A stretch of DNA of 64,000 bases from Bradyrhizobiaceae bacterium Ga0074131 (lineage in GTDB: Bacteria; Pseudomonadota; Alphaproteobacteria; Rhizobiales; Xanthobacteraceae): positions 434,001 through 498,000 of the forward strand of contig LNEC01000019.1 of assembly GCA_001464035.1 (NCBI GenBank), in the 5' to 3' direction. Each line of letters starts with the position of its first letter. Position 1 is the stretch's first letter. This document shows positions 17,081 through 25,717 of this stretch, piece by piece. Below the pieces are notes generated by a model that was not told the DNA's origin, did no database searches, and was given only the letters and a program-made list of their open reading frames with translations. A program made the translations under genes and the position numbers.

Positions 17081-17539
17081 CGACCTGGCGCGCCAGTTTT
17101 GCCACCATGTCCACGTCGAGCCCGTGGATATAACGCCGTGCCTTTGCCGATGTCGCGATCAATTCCGATCGGGATCCGTTCGATGCCGATCAGGCGATTC
17201 CCACCCTTCTGTTCGCGGCCCCAGTCCTTGGCATGGGGTTGTTTTCACGATTTTTGTGACGGCCCTGCGACAGGCGGTGCGCCGCGTCCGGGCACGAGGT
17301 CGCCGGTGTTTCGCACTTTCGGCGAATCGGCTCAATTCCAACCCACCATGCTCTGAACATCCGCGAACACAGCGCTTCATCCGGTCGCCTGCGCCACATT
17401 TCTGCCGTGGATGCCGTGGGGCCGTTACGCAAGATGATGTTACGAGCGGGGATGGACAGCGCACGCCCTTTTTCTTTCGCAGTGCAGCAACTATCTGCGC
17501 CTGATGAGGTTAAGTAAGCCTCTCAAGAAGGAGCTGCCG
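17081..17539. other. Gene-poor stretch with a shared 16-bp repeat
   Basis: These 459 bp after the decayed glycosyltransferase hold no frame with recognisable protein similarity, and the missing GT2 domain cannot be found in any frame. The stretch contains a 16-bp sequence (GCATGGGGTTGTTTTC, 17231-17246) that recurs exactly upstream of the ABC exporter at 28762. The ribosome binding site of the next gene (AAGGAG, 17528-17533) lies at its right end. It looks like eroded DNA. Confidence 0.5.
17231..17246 (+). repeat. Copy 1 of a 16-bp intergenic repeat
   Basis: The 16 bases GCATGGGGTTGTTTTC occur identically here and at 28762-28777, both times in intergenic DNA and in the same orientation. I associate this motif with dispersed intergenic repeats of Bradyrhizobium, but that cannot be verified here. 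Confidence 0.5.
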
Positions 17540-18748
17540 GTGTCCCTCGCCAACAATATCGAATTCCTGCGACGTCTGAACGGGTTCAACGGATTGGTAG
17601 TTGGACGGAACCAGCGATCGCCGGTGAACAGTCCGCTGGTGGAAACCGGGGAGTTTGGCACCAATCCCGGCGCCCTCCGGATGTTCTCGTTCCTGCCCGA
17701 ACACCGTCCACCGGCGCCCGCCCTGGTCGTCGTCCTGCACGGCTGCGGACAGACCGCGGCCGGCTACGATCTCGGCGCCGGCTGGTCGACGCTGGCGAAG
17801 CATTACGGCTTCGCCCTGCTGATGCCGCAGCAGCAGTCGTCGAACAACGGCAACGGCTGTTTCAACTGGTTCAGCCCGGAGGATACCGCGCGCGACAGCG
17901 GCGAGGCCTGCTCGATCCGGCAGATGATCGCGCAGATAACGCTCGATGCCGGCATCGACGCGCGACGTATCTTCGTCACCGGGCTTTCCGCCGGCGGCGC
18001 CATGACATCGGTCATGCTGGCGACCTATCCTGAAGTGTTTGCCGGCGGCGCCATCATCGCCGGACTGCCGTTCGGCGTCGCGACCAACATGCGGGAGGCG
18101 CTGAGCGGCATGTACCAGTCGCCATCCCGCCCGGCCGACGAACTGGGCGATCTGGTGCGCAACGCGTCAAACCACAACGGCCCCTGGCCTAAACTTTCGG
18201 TTTGGCATGGCAGCGCCGACCGCACCGTCAACCCTGCCAATGCCGACGAGATCGTCAAACAGTGGCTTGACGTGCATCAGCTACCGTCCGCGCCGATGTC
18301 GGAGGCGACCGTGGATGGCTACCCCCGTCAGGTCTGGTGGAATGCCGAGGGTGAAACCATCGTCGAATCCTATACTATCACCAACATGGCGCACGGCACG
18401 CCGCTCGGGATCGGAGACAACGACGAGCGCTATGGCGCGCAGGGCGCGTTTCTGATCGAAGCCGGAATTTCCTCGTCCTATCACATCGCGAATTTCTTCG
18501 GCCTCACCGAATGGATGCATCTGGCGGCCACGCAGACGCCCGAGGAAACCGCCGAGGAAACCGCCGAGGGAGCTGTGAAGAAAAATCCGGCGGCCCAACA
18601 TACGCCGGATCTGGCAAAACTGTTCCGGCCGCTGACCACGCTCAATCGCCGTCCCGAGTCCGCGAAGGCCGAGCCGGCTAAGCGACCGGGCATCGATGTC
18701 GGCGCCGTAATCACCCGCGCTCTCACGGCCGCCGGCCTGATGAAATAG
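17540..18748 (+). CDS. PHB depolymerase family esterase
   Basis: A 402-residue alpha/beta hydrolase. It has the oxyanion region VVLHGCGQTA, the nucleophile elbow GLSAGG, an Asp in the VWHGSADRTVNP segment, and a His in NMAHGTPLG. This is the esterase_phb family, which includes poly(3-hydroxybutyrate) depolymerases and feruloyl esterase-like enzymes. The start is the GTG at 17540 because AAGGAG lies exactly six bases upstream; an ATG 12 codons earlier lacks such a site. No signal peptide is evident, so the enzyme is probably cytoplasmic or exported by a non-Sec route. The C-terminal ~80 residues are Ala/Glu/Pro-rich, contain an ETAEETAEGA near-repeat and end in a short hydrophobic helix. Confidence 0.9.
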   Translation: MSLANNIEFLRRLNGFNGLVVGRNQRSPVNSPLVETGEFGTNPGALRMFSFLPEHRPPAPALVVVLHGCGQTAAGYDLGAGWSTLAKHYGFALLMPQQQSSNNGNGCFNWFSPEDTARDSGEACSIRQMIAQITLDAGIDARRIFVTGLSAGGAMTSVMLATYPEVFAGGAIIAGLPFGVATNMREALSGMYQSPSRPADELGDLVRNASNHNGPWPKLSVWHGSADRTVNPANADEIVKQWLDVHQLPSAPMSEATVDGYPRQVWWNAEGETIVESYTITNMAHGTPLGIGDNDERYGAQGAFLIEAGISSSYHIANFFGLTEWMHLAATQTPEETAEETAEGAVKKNPAAQHTPDLAKLFRPLTTLNRRPESAKAEPAKRPGIDVGAVITRALTAAGLMK

Positions 18749-18939
18749 TTTGGGCGGCAACCATACCGCACGGATTGTCTGCTGTCCGGTGGCAGTTGCC
18801 GCGCGCCCTCGGGGCATTTTGTTCCATTCGGGACGAGTATATTTAGGAAGTACCGGGCGTTTTGGGTGTTTTCGGGGTTGTGACGGTCGGCTAAGTTCCG
18901 GGCTGCTAGGTTGGGCCGAGCCCGTCACCGATCGTGGGA

Positions 18940-21759
18940 ATGTTGAAAGTCAGTAAACCGTCTTATGCGGATTTTCTCGCCGGCGGCGGGGAGATGGGCG
19001 CGTTGGTGCGCGCTCGCGACTGGTCGGCGAGCCCGCTGGGACCGCCTGAAAACTGGCCGCAAAGCCTGCGCACCGCCTTGCGGATTGTGCTCAATACCAA
19101 CCACCCGATGTTCATCTGGTGGGGTCCCGACCTCATTCAATTTTATAACGACGCCTACGGCCAGACCATGGGTCCCGAGCGCCACCCGTCCGCGCTCGGC
19201 CAGCGCGGACGGGAATGCTGGGCTGAAATCTGGAACATTATCGGGCCGCAGATCGCCCAGGTGATGAGCGGCGGCGGCGCCACCTGGCACGAGAACCAGC
19301 TGGTTCCCGTAACGCGCCATGGCAAACTGGAGCCGGTCTACTGGACCTACAGTTTCAGCCCGATCGATGAAAGCGACGGCATCGGCGGCGTGCTGGTGGT
19401 GTGCCGCGACGTAACCAGGGAGGTTGTCGCCGCCGCGGCGTTGCGGGAGCGCGAGGCCGAGCTGGCGCGGGTGCAGCAGATCGGCCGGATCGGCGGGCTC
19501 GAGGTCGACCTCCGCACCGGCTTCCGCAACCGCCGGTCGCCCGAATATCTGTTGATTCACGGACTGCCGCCGGATGCCGTCAACGAGACCCACGAGGATT
19601 GGGTGCAGCGCATCCACCCCGAGGACCGCGAAGCCGCGGAAAAGAAATTCCGCGATGCCGTCGCGAGCGACGTGCGCGAATACAGCGTGCAATACCGGAT
19701 TATCCGGCCCAGCGACGGCGAAACGCGGTGGATCTCCGTCAAATCGACCATCGAGCGCGACGCGGATGGAACGGCCACCCGCCTGGTCGGCGCGCACAGC
19801 GATGTCACCGAGCAGATGATGGCGGAGCAGGCGCTGCGACAGAGCGAGGCGGAGTTTCGCACCCTCGCCGAAGCGTTGCCGCATCATGCCTGGACCGCAA
19901 CGCCTGACGGAGCGCTGAACTGGTTCAATCCCCGCGTCTATGAATATGCCGGTTCCGGCGAACTCGACGGCGAGAAGTGGGGCAAGATCGTCCATCCCGA
20001 CGATGTCCCAGGCGTGCTCGCTGCATGGACGTCGGCCATTGCCCGCGGCGAACCCTACGAAGTTGAATTCCGGCTGCGCCGCGCCGACGGCGTGTTCCGC
20101 TGGTTTCTCGCGCGGGCCGTGCCGGTGCGCGACGAGCAAGGCCAGATCACGCGATGGATCGGCACCAATACCGATGTGCATGACCAGAAACTGATCGCCG
20201 ACCAACTGGCCGAACTGAATGCGACGCTGGCCCGGCGCGTCGAGGAAAAGACCAGGGAGCGCGACCGGATCTGGAACGTGTCGCAGGATCTCCTGGTGGT
20301 GTCCGATCGCGACGGTTTCTGGCGAACCGTCAATCCGGCCTGGACCCGAACGCTCGGCTGGAGCGAGGCCGAGTTGCTCAACCGCACCTCGGAATGGCTG
20401 GAGCATCCCGACGACGGCGGCACGACGCGAAAGCAGTTCAAAAAGCTCGGCGAGCGCGAAACCACGGTCCGATTCGAGAGCCGGTTTCGTCATAAGGATG
20501 GATCCTACCGCTGGCTGTGGTGGACCGGCGTTTCCGACGGAGACCACAATTATGCCGTGGCGCGCGACGTCACCGCGGACAAGGCCGCGGCCGAACGGCT
20601 TACGGCCATCGAGGAAGCGTTGCTGCAGTCGCAGAAGATGGAAGCGGTGGGACAGCTCACCGGCGGCATCGCGCACGACTTCAACAATCTTCTGACCGGC
20701 ATCGTCGGATCGCTGGATCTGATGCAGACACGGCTCAGTCAGGGGCGGACCGAGAACGTCGCGCGCTACATCAATGCGGCGATGACGTCGGCAAATCGCG
20801 CCGCGGCGCTCACCCACCGCCTGCTGGCCTTCGCGCGGCGGCAGCCGCTGATCCCGAAAAGCGTCGATGCCAATGCGCTCGTGGTATCGCTGGAGGATCT
20901 GCTGCGACGGACGATCGGCGAAACCATCGACCTCGAAATCGTCGCGTCGGACGATCTGTGGGGCACGCTGTGCGACCCCAACCAGCTGGAAAGCGCGCTG
21001 CTCAATCTCGCCATCAACGCGCGCGACGCCATGCCCGACGGCGGCAGGCTCGTCATCGCCACCGCCAATGCGCAGCTCGACAGCGTCACCGCCGATACGC
21101 CCGCGCTGTCATCCGGCGATTACATCTGCGTCAGTGTCACCGATACCGGCGTCGGCATGAGCGCGGAGGTGGCGGCGCGCGCCTTCGATCCGTTCTTCAC
21201 CACCAAACCGATCGGGCAAGGCACCGGCCTCGGGCTGTCGATGATCTATGGATTCGCGCGGCAGTCGAACGGCCACGTGACGATCGAGAGCAGGATAGGG
21301 CAGGGGACGTCGGTCAGGCTCTATTTGCCGCGTCACCATGGCGACATCGATACCGGGCATGCGTCGGTCGCCGGGGCGGCCGACCACGCCGCCACCGGCG
21401 AGACCGTGCTGGTGGTGGAGGACGAGCCGGTGGTACGCAGCGTGATCCTGGAAATGCTGGGCGAGCAGGGTTACCGCACGCTGGAGGCGGTCGATGGACC
21501 GTCCGGCCTCAAAGTCCTGCGCAGCGGCGAACGGATTGACTTGCTGGTCACCGATGTCGGCTTGCCCGGCATCAACGGTCGCCAGCTCGCCGACCAGGCG
21601 CGCGAAATCCGCCCCGGCCTGAAAGTCCTGTTCATCACCGGCTATGCCGAGAGCGCCGCGATATCCGACGGTTTTCTGCAGCCCGGCATGGAAATGATCA
21701 CCAAGCCGTTCGACCTCGACAATCTGTCGCGGCGGATTCGCAGCATGGTGTCGGGGTAG
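18940..21759 (+). CDS. Hybrid sensor histidine kinase with four PAS domains
   Basis: A 939-residue cytoplasmic hybrid kinase. There are four PAS-type sensor modules in series (about 20-170, 175-290, 295-415 and 440-550). The HisKA domain has its phospho-acceptor in GGIAHDFNNLL (His near 579). HATPase_c follows with NLAINARDAM, DTGVGM and GTGLGLSM. The C-terminal receiver (about 820-939) has its phospho-Asp in VTDVGLPG (near 871) and the TKPF lysine. No membrane segments are seen. The ATG at 18940 and a GTG two codons earlier are both possible starts. No regulator gene is adjacent, so phosphate presumably goes to a separate Hpt or regulator. Confidence 0.93.
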   Translation: MLKVSKPSYADFLAGGGEMGALVRARDWSASPLGPPENWPQSLRTALRIVLNTNHPMFIWWGPDLIQFYNDAYGQTMGPERHPSALGQRGRECWAEIWNIIGPQIAQVMSGGGATWHENQLVPVTRHGKLEPVYWTYSFSPIDESDGIGGVLVVCRDVTREVVAAAALREREAELARVQQIGRIGGLEVDLRTGFRNRRSPEYLLIHGLPPDAVNETHEDWVQRIHPEDREAAEKKFRDAVASDVREYSVQYRIIRPSDGETRWISVKSTIERDADGTATRLVGAHSDVTEQMMAEQALRQSEAEFRTLAEALPHHAWTATPDGALNWFNPRVYEYAGSGELDGEKWGKIVHPDDVPGVLAAWTSAIARGEPYEVEFRLRRADGVFRWFLARAVPVRDEQGQITRWIGTNTDVHDQKLIADQLAELNATLARRVEEKTRERDRIWNVSQDLLVVSDRDGFWRTVNPAWTRTLGWSEAELLNRTSEWLEHPDDGGTTRKQFKKLGERETTVRFESRFRHKDGSYRWLWWTGVSDGDHNYAVARDVTADKAAAERLTAIEEALLQSQKMEAVGQLTGGIAHDFNNLLTGIVGSLDLMQTRLSQGRTENVARYINAAMTSANRAAALTHRLLAFARRQPLIPKSVDANALVVSLEDLLRRTIGETIDLEIVASDDLWGTLCDPNQLESALLNLAINARDAMPDGGRLVIATANAQLDSVTADTPALSSGDYICVSVTDTGVGMSAEVAARAFDPFFTTKPIGQGTGLGLSMIYGFARQSNGHVTIESRIGQGTSVRLYLPRHHGDIDTGHASVAGAADHAATGETVLVVEDEPVVRSVILEMLGEQGYRTLEAVDGPSGLKVLRSGERIDLLVTDVGLPGINGRQLADQAREIRPGLKVLFITGYAESAAISDGFLQPGMEMITKPFDLDNLSRRIRSMVSG

Positions 21760-21769
21760 CGCGTTTTTT

Positions 21770-21910
21770 CTTCTCCCCTCCTCCCGCGAAGCGGTGGGGA
21801 GGGGTCGGGGGTGGGGGGTCTATCGGCGTATTCCTCTGACAGCGAATTCGCGGAAACACCCCCCACCCCCGACCCCTCCTCCACGCGCAAGGGCGCGTGG
21901 AGGAGGGGAG
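21770..21910. repeat. G-rich palindromic repeat, copy 1
   Basis: This ~141-bp intergenic element consists of two inverted G/C-tract arms around an AT-richer centre (TATCGGCGTATTCCTCTG). The left arm contains GGGG-A-GGGG-TC-GGGGG-T-GGGGGG at 21796-21818, and the right arm contains its complement. A second copy lies at 23275-23416. The pair brackets the metallo-hydrolase and mmcB genes. It resembles a REP/BIME-type dispersed element and can fold into a long cruciform or a G-quadruplex. Confidence 0.85.
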
Positions 21911-21924
21911 TGAAAAAGGAACGC

Positions 21925-22593
21925 TCACATCGCCCCGGTGAGAAACGGATTGGTCATCCGCTCCTGGCCGATGCTGGAGCCGGGGCCGTGACCGCAGATG
22001 AAGCCGACATCGTCGCCGAGCGGCAGCAGCTTGTCGGTGATCGACTTGATCAGCGTGGCGTGGTCGCCGCCGGGAAGGTCGGTGCGTCCGACCGAGCCGT
22101 TGAACAGCACGTCGCCGACATGGGCAAAGCGCATCTGCTTGTTGAAGAACACCACGCTGCCCGGCGAATGGCCGGGGCAATGCAGGATGTCGAAGGTCAG
22201 CTCGCCGACCGAGACCCGGTCGCCCTCATCGAGCCAGCGGTCCGGCGCGAAATCGCGCACCCCGGTCATGCCGAAACGCGCGCCGCTTGTCACCACGTTG
22301 TCGAGCAGGAACTTGTCGGCAAGGTGCGGGCCCTCGATCCCGACCTTCAGCGCGTCGCGCAGTTCGGCGGCACCGCCGACATGGTCGATATGGCCATGGG
22401 TCAGCCAGATCTTTTCGACCGACACATTCGACTGCTTGATCGCGGCCTGAATCTTGTCGACGTCGCCGCCGGGGTCGATCACCGCCGCCTTCCTGGTGGC
22501 TTCGCACCAGATCAGCGTGCAGTTCTGCTCGAACAGGGTGACGGGGATGATGACGGCGCCGGCCTTCGCCTTGGCTTCTGTTTGCTGGGTCAT
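21925..22593 (-). CDS. MBL-fold metallo-hydrolase, glyoxalase II/YcbL-like
   Basis: A 222-residue metallo-beta-lactamase-fold hydrolase. The dinuclear zinc ligands are in THGHIDH, with later ligands in HCPGHSPGS, HVGDVLF and FICGHGPGS. The length and lack of a C-terminal helical domain match the short YcbL-type glyoxalase II group, which hydrolyses S-D-lactoylglutathione or related thioesters. The ATG at 22593 is used because conserved sequence begins ~12 residues later; upstream codons are not conserved. It is divergent from mmcB (157 bp) and its 3' end abuts the first palindromic repeat. Confidence 0.92.
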   Translation of the reverse strand: MTQQTEAKAKAGAVIIPVTLFEQNCTLIWCEATRKAAVIDPGGDVDKIQAAIKQSNVSVEKIWLTHGHIDHVGGAAELRDALKVGIEGPHLADKFLLDNVVTSGARFGMTGVRDFAPDRWLDEGDRVSVGELTFDILHCPGHSPGSVVFFNKQMRFAHVGDVLFNGSVGRTDLPGGDHATLIKSITDKLLPLGDDVGFICGHGPGSSIGQERMTNPFLTGAM

Positions 22594-22750
22594 GGCCGCA
22601 CAATGCCGATTTTTCGCGTCTCGCCAAGGAAAAGATTCGGGGCGGATTCGGGCTTTTTTCATCCCGTCCTGCGGCATCGCCATGAAACGGTCGGTGCGAT
22701 TCCTGGCGCGGACGGTTCATGGCCGACGCAGAATCGGTTAGGCTGTTCGA

Positions 22751-23260
22751 ATGGAATCGAACGCCCGCCAAGTCAGCCTTCAGGTCAGCCTTCAAGGCAG
22801 CCTCGTGCTCCCGCCCGACCGTCGCCAGTCGGAGACGGCGCTGGCGATCGCGCGTGGCACGGCGCGGTTGCTACGCTCGCTGGGATTTTCCTGCATCGGG
22901 GAGTTGCCGTTGCCCTCGGGCCGGCGCGCCGACCTGGTGGCGCTGAACCCGCGCGGCGAGATCTGGATCGTCGAGATCAAATCCTCGGTGGAGGATTTGC
23001 GCGCCGACCAGAAATGGCAGGAATACCGGGCGCATTGCGACCGGCTGTTCTTCGCCTTCACCCGCGATCTGCCGTGTGAGATTTTCCCCGGGCAAACCGG
23101 CCTGATCGTGGCCGACGCCTATGGCGCGCATCTGCATTGCGAGGCGCCGGAACACCGGCTGCCGGCGCCGACCCGCAAGCTGATGACGGTACGGTTCGCG
23201 CTGGCCGCGGCGCAGCGCATCAACCGGCTGGTCGACCCGCAGGGCCACGGCGAGTTTTAG
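22751..23260 (+). CDS. mmcB: MmcB family DNA repair protein
   Basis: A 169-residue protein of the alphaproteobacterial MmcB family. It is a PD-(D/E)xK-type nuclease fold, with RRADLVAL supplying the Asp and IVEIKSS supplying the Glu-x-Lys of the active site, followed by QKWQEY. In Caulobacter MmcB acts in SOS-linked repair of mitomycin C and UV damage. The first ~25 residues are a non-conserved leader containing a short repeat (QVSLQVSLQGSL). No LexA box was recognised upstream. The 3' end is 14 bp from the second palindromic repeat. Confidence 0.9.
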   Translation: MESNARQVSLQVSLQGSLVLPPDRRQSETALAIARGTARLLRSLGFSCIGELPLPSGRRADLVALNPRGEIWIVEIKSSVEDLRADQKWQEYRAHCDRLFFAFTRDLPCEIFPGQTGLIVADAYGAHLHCEAPEHRLPAPTRKLMTVRFALAAAQRINRLVDPQGHGEF

Positions 23261-23274
23261 ACGGGCTTTCTTCT

Positions 23275-23416
23275 CTTCTCCCCTCCCCCCGCGCAGCGGT
23301 GGGGAGGGGTCGGGGGTGGGGGGTCTATCGGCGTATTCCTCTGCCAGCGAATTTGCGGAAGCACCCCCACCCCCGACCCCTCCCCGCCACGCGCAAGGGC
23401 GTGTGGGGGAGGGAAG
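23275..23416. repeat. G-rich palindromic repeat, copy 2
   Basis: This ~142-bp element is a near-identical second copy of the repeat at 21770-21910, in the same orientation, with the same centre (TATCGGCGTATTCCTCTG). In this copy the right arm also has four C-runs of at least four, so both strands could form a G-quadruplex. It lies between mmcB and the dehydrogenase gene. Confidence 0.85.
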
Positions 23417-23525
23417 TGACGTGTGCGCGCGGCGGCATTTTACACCAACGCAAAAAAGCTTTACGTCGCCTGACGCCGATGCCGGGGCATAACGCATGCC
23501 CTCAAGAACAAGATGGGAGAGACGT

Positions 23526-24428
23526 ATGGAAAAAGTCGGGTTCATTGGATTGGGGAGGATGGGGCGGCCGATGGCGTCCAATCTCTGCCGCAAAGGCTTC
23601 CGGCTGACGGTCAACGACATCAACCCGGAGGCCGTCGCCGAACTCGAACTGCTTCAGGCCGGCAGCGCCGCCACCGTCGCGGAAGTGGCGCAGAAATCCG
23701 ACATCATCGTCACCATGCTGCCGAACTCCGCCGTGGTCGACGACGTCGTCACGCGCGCCGACGGCGTTATTGCCAACGCGCGGCCGGGCTCGCTGATCCT
23801 CGACATGAGCACGATCGATCCTGATACCACCGACCGGCTTGGCAAGGCCGCCGCGGCAAAGGGCGTCGGCTTCGTGGATGCACCGGTCGGCCGGCTCGCC
23901 AGCCACGCCGACCGCGGCGAATCGCTGTTCATGGTCGGCGGCTCGGTGAAGGATTTCGAGCGTGTCAAACCGCTGCTCGAGGCGATGGGCAGCACGATCT
24001 ACCACTGTGGCGAGGTCGGCAGCGGCACGAAGACAAAACTGGTCAACAACTTCCTAGCGGTGTCCTCCTGCCAGATGAATGCCGAGGCGCTCGCGCTGTC
24101 GCAGCGCTTCGGGCTTAACCTCGAACGCACGCTGGACGTGCTCTACGGCACCACCGCGGTCAACGGCCAGCTCAAGATCGCATGGCCGGCCAAGGTGCTA
24201 TCAGGCGATATCGAGCCGGGCTTCACCATCGATCTCGCCCACAAGGACCTGACGCTGATCATCGATGCCGCCAATGCCGTAAAGGTCCCGATGCCGATGG
24301 CGGCTGCTGCCCGCGAAGCCTTCAGCACCGCCCGCGCCCGCGGTTTCGGGGATAAGGATTTTTCAGCGATGGTGGATGCGCTGTGCGATCTTGCGGGGAT
24401 TGAGAAGCCGCGGCTGCCGAAGAAGTAA
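23526..24428 (+). CDS. NAD(P)-dependent oxidoreductase, 3-hydroxyisobutyrate dehydrogenase family
   Basis: A 300-residue beta-hydroxyacid dehydrogenase. The N-terminal Rossmann motif is VGFIGLGRMGRPMASNL, the substrate-binding motif is FVDAPVGR, and the catalytic-lysine region GSGTKTKLVNNFL follows. The C-terminal helical domain is of normal length. The family oxidises 3-hydroxyisobutyrate, tartronate semialdehyde and similar acids. The start at 23526 has GGGAGA 6-11 nt upstream and begins the Rossmann fold two residues in. The C-terminal CDLAGIEKPRLPKK is echoed by a remnant at 26463-26513, so a paralog once lay nearby. Confidence 0.92.
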   Translation: MEKVGFIGLGRMGRPMASNLCRKGFRLTVNDINPEAVAELELLQAGSAATVAEVAQKSDIIVTMLPNSAVVDDVVTRADGVIANARPGSLILDMSTIDPDTTDRLGKAAAAKGVGFVDAPVGRLASHADRGESLFMVGGSVKDFERVKPLLEAMGSTIYHCGEVGSGTKTKLVNNFLAVSSCQMNAEALALSQRFGLNLERTLDVLYGTTAVNGQLKIAWPAKVLSGDIEPGFTIDLAHKDLTLIIDAANAVKVPMPMAAAAREAFSTARARGFGDKDFSAMVDALCDLAGIEKPRLPKK

Positions 24429-24443
24429 GGCGACACAACTACA

Positions 24444-24600
24444 GTCGTCTTGGCCGGGCTCGTCCCGGCCATCCACGCCTTTCTTGCTTGGTGAAGATTA
24501 GATGTGGATGCCCGGGACAAGCCTGGGCATGACGAACTTTGCCATGGGCGTTGCGCAGGACGGTAGGGCTGATTAGCGAAGCGTAATCCGCCATCCAACC
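24444..24600. repeat. Two REP-like intergenic palindromes
   Basis: Positions 24444-24534 form an imperfect inverted repeat, with GGCCGGGCTCGTCCCGGCCATCC matched by GGATGCCCGGGACAAGCC on the other arm. A second element at 24563-24595 contains GATTAGCGAAGCGTAATCC, a palindrome-like motif. Both are of types I associate with dispersed repeats in Bradyrhizobium genomes. They fill the gap between the convergent dehydrogenase and TctC genes and may act as a bidirectional terminator. Confidence 0.65.
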
Positions 24601-24633
24601 TTCGTGCTGCCCGGCTGGTCGACGGCTCGGTGA

Positions 24634-25617
24634 TTACTCCGATGGCTTGACGCCGAGATCGCGCAGGATACCGAGCATCACCTCGCTGTCGCGCTTGAAA
24701 ATCCGCGCCGTCGTTTCCAGATCGGCCGGGGAGCTCAGAATGAAGTTGTTCAGCATCTGCTGGACCCTGGTGTCGGATCCGGCCTTGATCAACAGCGGCG
24801 CGATCTGGTCGACGATCTCCTTCGGGGTGCCGGTGGGCACCGCGAAGACGGTGAAGGCGCGCAAATCGTAGAAGTCGCCCACCGCGCCCTGTTCCGTCAT
24901 GGTCGGCGTGTCCGGATAGGGTGGCAGGCGACTGCCGACCACGCCGATCAGGTTGCCGGTTCCGGCCTGGATGACGGGCGCTGCCGCGGCATAGCTGCCC
25001 GCGGCGCCATCCAGCGTCTGCCCCGCGATGTCATTCCACATCGGCGCCTCGCCGCGATACTGGATGACCTGAAACTGAATGCCGTATTGCTTCGCCATCG
25101 TCGCGATCAGGACGTGCGGCGTCGAACCCACGCCATACGATCCCCAGTTCAGGCTGCCGACCTTCTTGCCATATTCGATGAACTCGCGAAGATTGGTGGC
25201 GCCCGTCTTCTTCGCCGCCACCACCGGGCCCCCGGCGCCGCTGACCATCGTCAGATAGATGAAGTCCTTTTCGGGATCGTAGGGCAGGTCCTTCACCGTC
25301 AGACGGTTCTGGATCAGGGACGAGGAAATCGTGCACAGGATGGTGGTGCCGTCAGGTTCCGCGCGTTTCGCGTCCGTCACGCCGATCACGCCACCCGCGC
25401 CGGCCTTGTTCTCGACGATGACCGTCTTGCCCAGCGCCCGCGCCAGATAGTCGCCGAACGCCCGCGCGATGCCGTCGGTCTGGCCGCCCGGCGGATACGG
25501 CACGATGATACGAATCGGGCGCGCGGGCCATGCGGATTGCGCCCCGGTCTTCACGGACGGGGCGCACAACAGCGCCGCCGAACCCGTCACGAATGTTCGC
25601 CGTGTCAGTTTTTTCAT
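24634..25617 (-). CDS. TctC/Bug-type tripartite tricarboxylate transporter binding protein
   Basis: A 327-residue periplasmic solute-binding protein of the Bug/TctC family. The N-terminus has a twin-arginine-like TRRTFVTG followed by a hydrophobic stretch. The mature part carries the family hallmarks PIRIIVPYPPGGQTD, VENKAGAGG, NWGSYGVGS and a C-terminal EVMLGILRDLGVKPS. Such proteins bind carboxylates and feed TctAB permeases. No tctA or tctB lies in the window, which is common for this expanded family. The nitroreductase gene lies upstream on the same strand, 100 bp away. Confidence 0.92.
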   Translation of the reverse strand: MKKLTRRTFVTGSAALLCAPSVKTGAQSAWPARPIRIIVPYPPGGQTDGIARAFGDYLARALGKTVIVENKAGAGGVIGVTDAKRAEPDGTTILCTISSSLIQNRLTVKDLPYDPEKDFIYLTMVSGAGGPVVAAKKTGATNLREFIEYGKKVGSLNWGSYGVGSTPHVLIATMAKQYGIQFQVIQYRGEAPMWNDIAGQTLDGAAGSYAAAAPVIQAGTGNLIGVVGSRLPPYPDTPTMTEQGAVGDFYDLRAFTVFAVPTGTPKEIVDQIAPLLIKAGSDTRVQQMLNNFILSSPADLETTARIFKRDSEVMLGILRDLGVKPSE

Positions 25618-25717
25618 TTTCCTGCCTGTTGGTTTCTTGTCGATCGCCCGGCCGAGAGGACCGGGTTGGGGTTAGAATAGCCCAGAACGTAGCCCCTCGT
25701 TCAATGGTTGCCGCGCG

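Noticed and set aside
18925..20817. A 630-codon open frame opposite the hybrid kinase gene
   Set aside because: The kinase has continuous PAS, HisKA, ATPase and receiver motifs; the antisense frame is Arg/Gly/His-rich with no domain.
21770..23416. A CRISPR-like array or an IS with terminal repeats
   Set aside because: Only two copies exist, they are far apart and in direct orientation, and the genes between them (metallo-hydrolase, mmcB) are ordinary chromosomal genes with no transposase.
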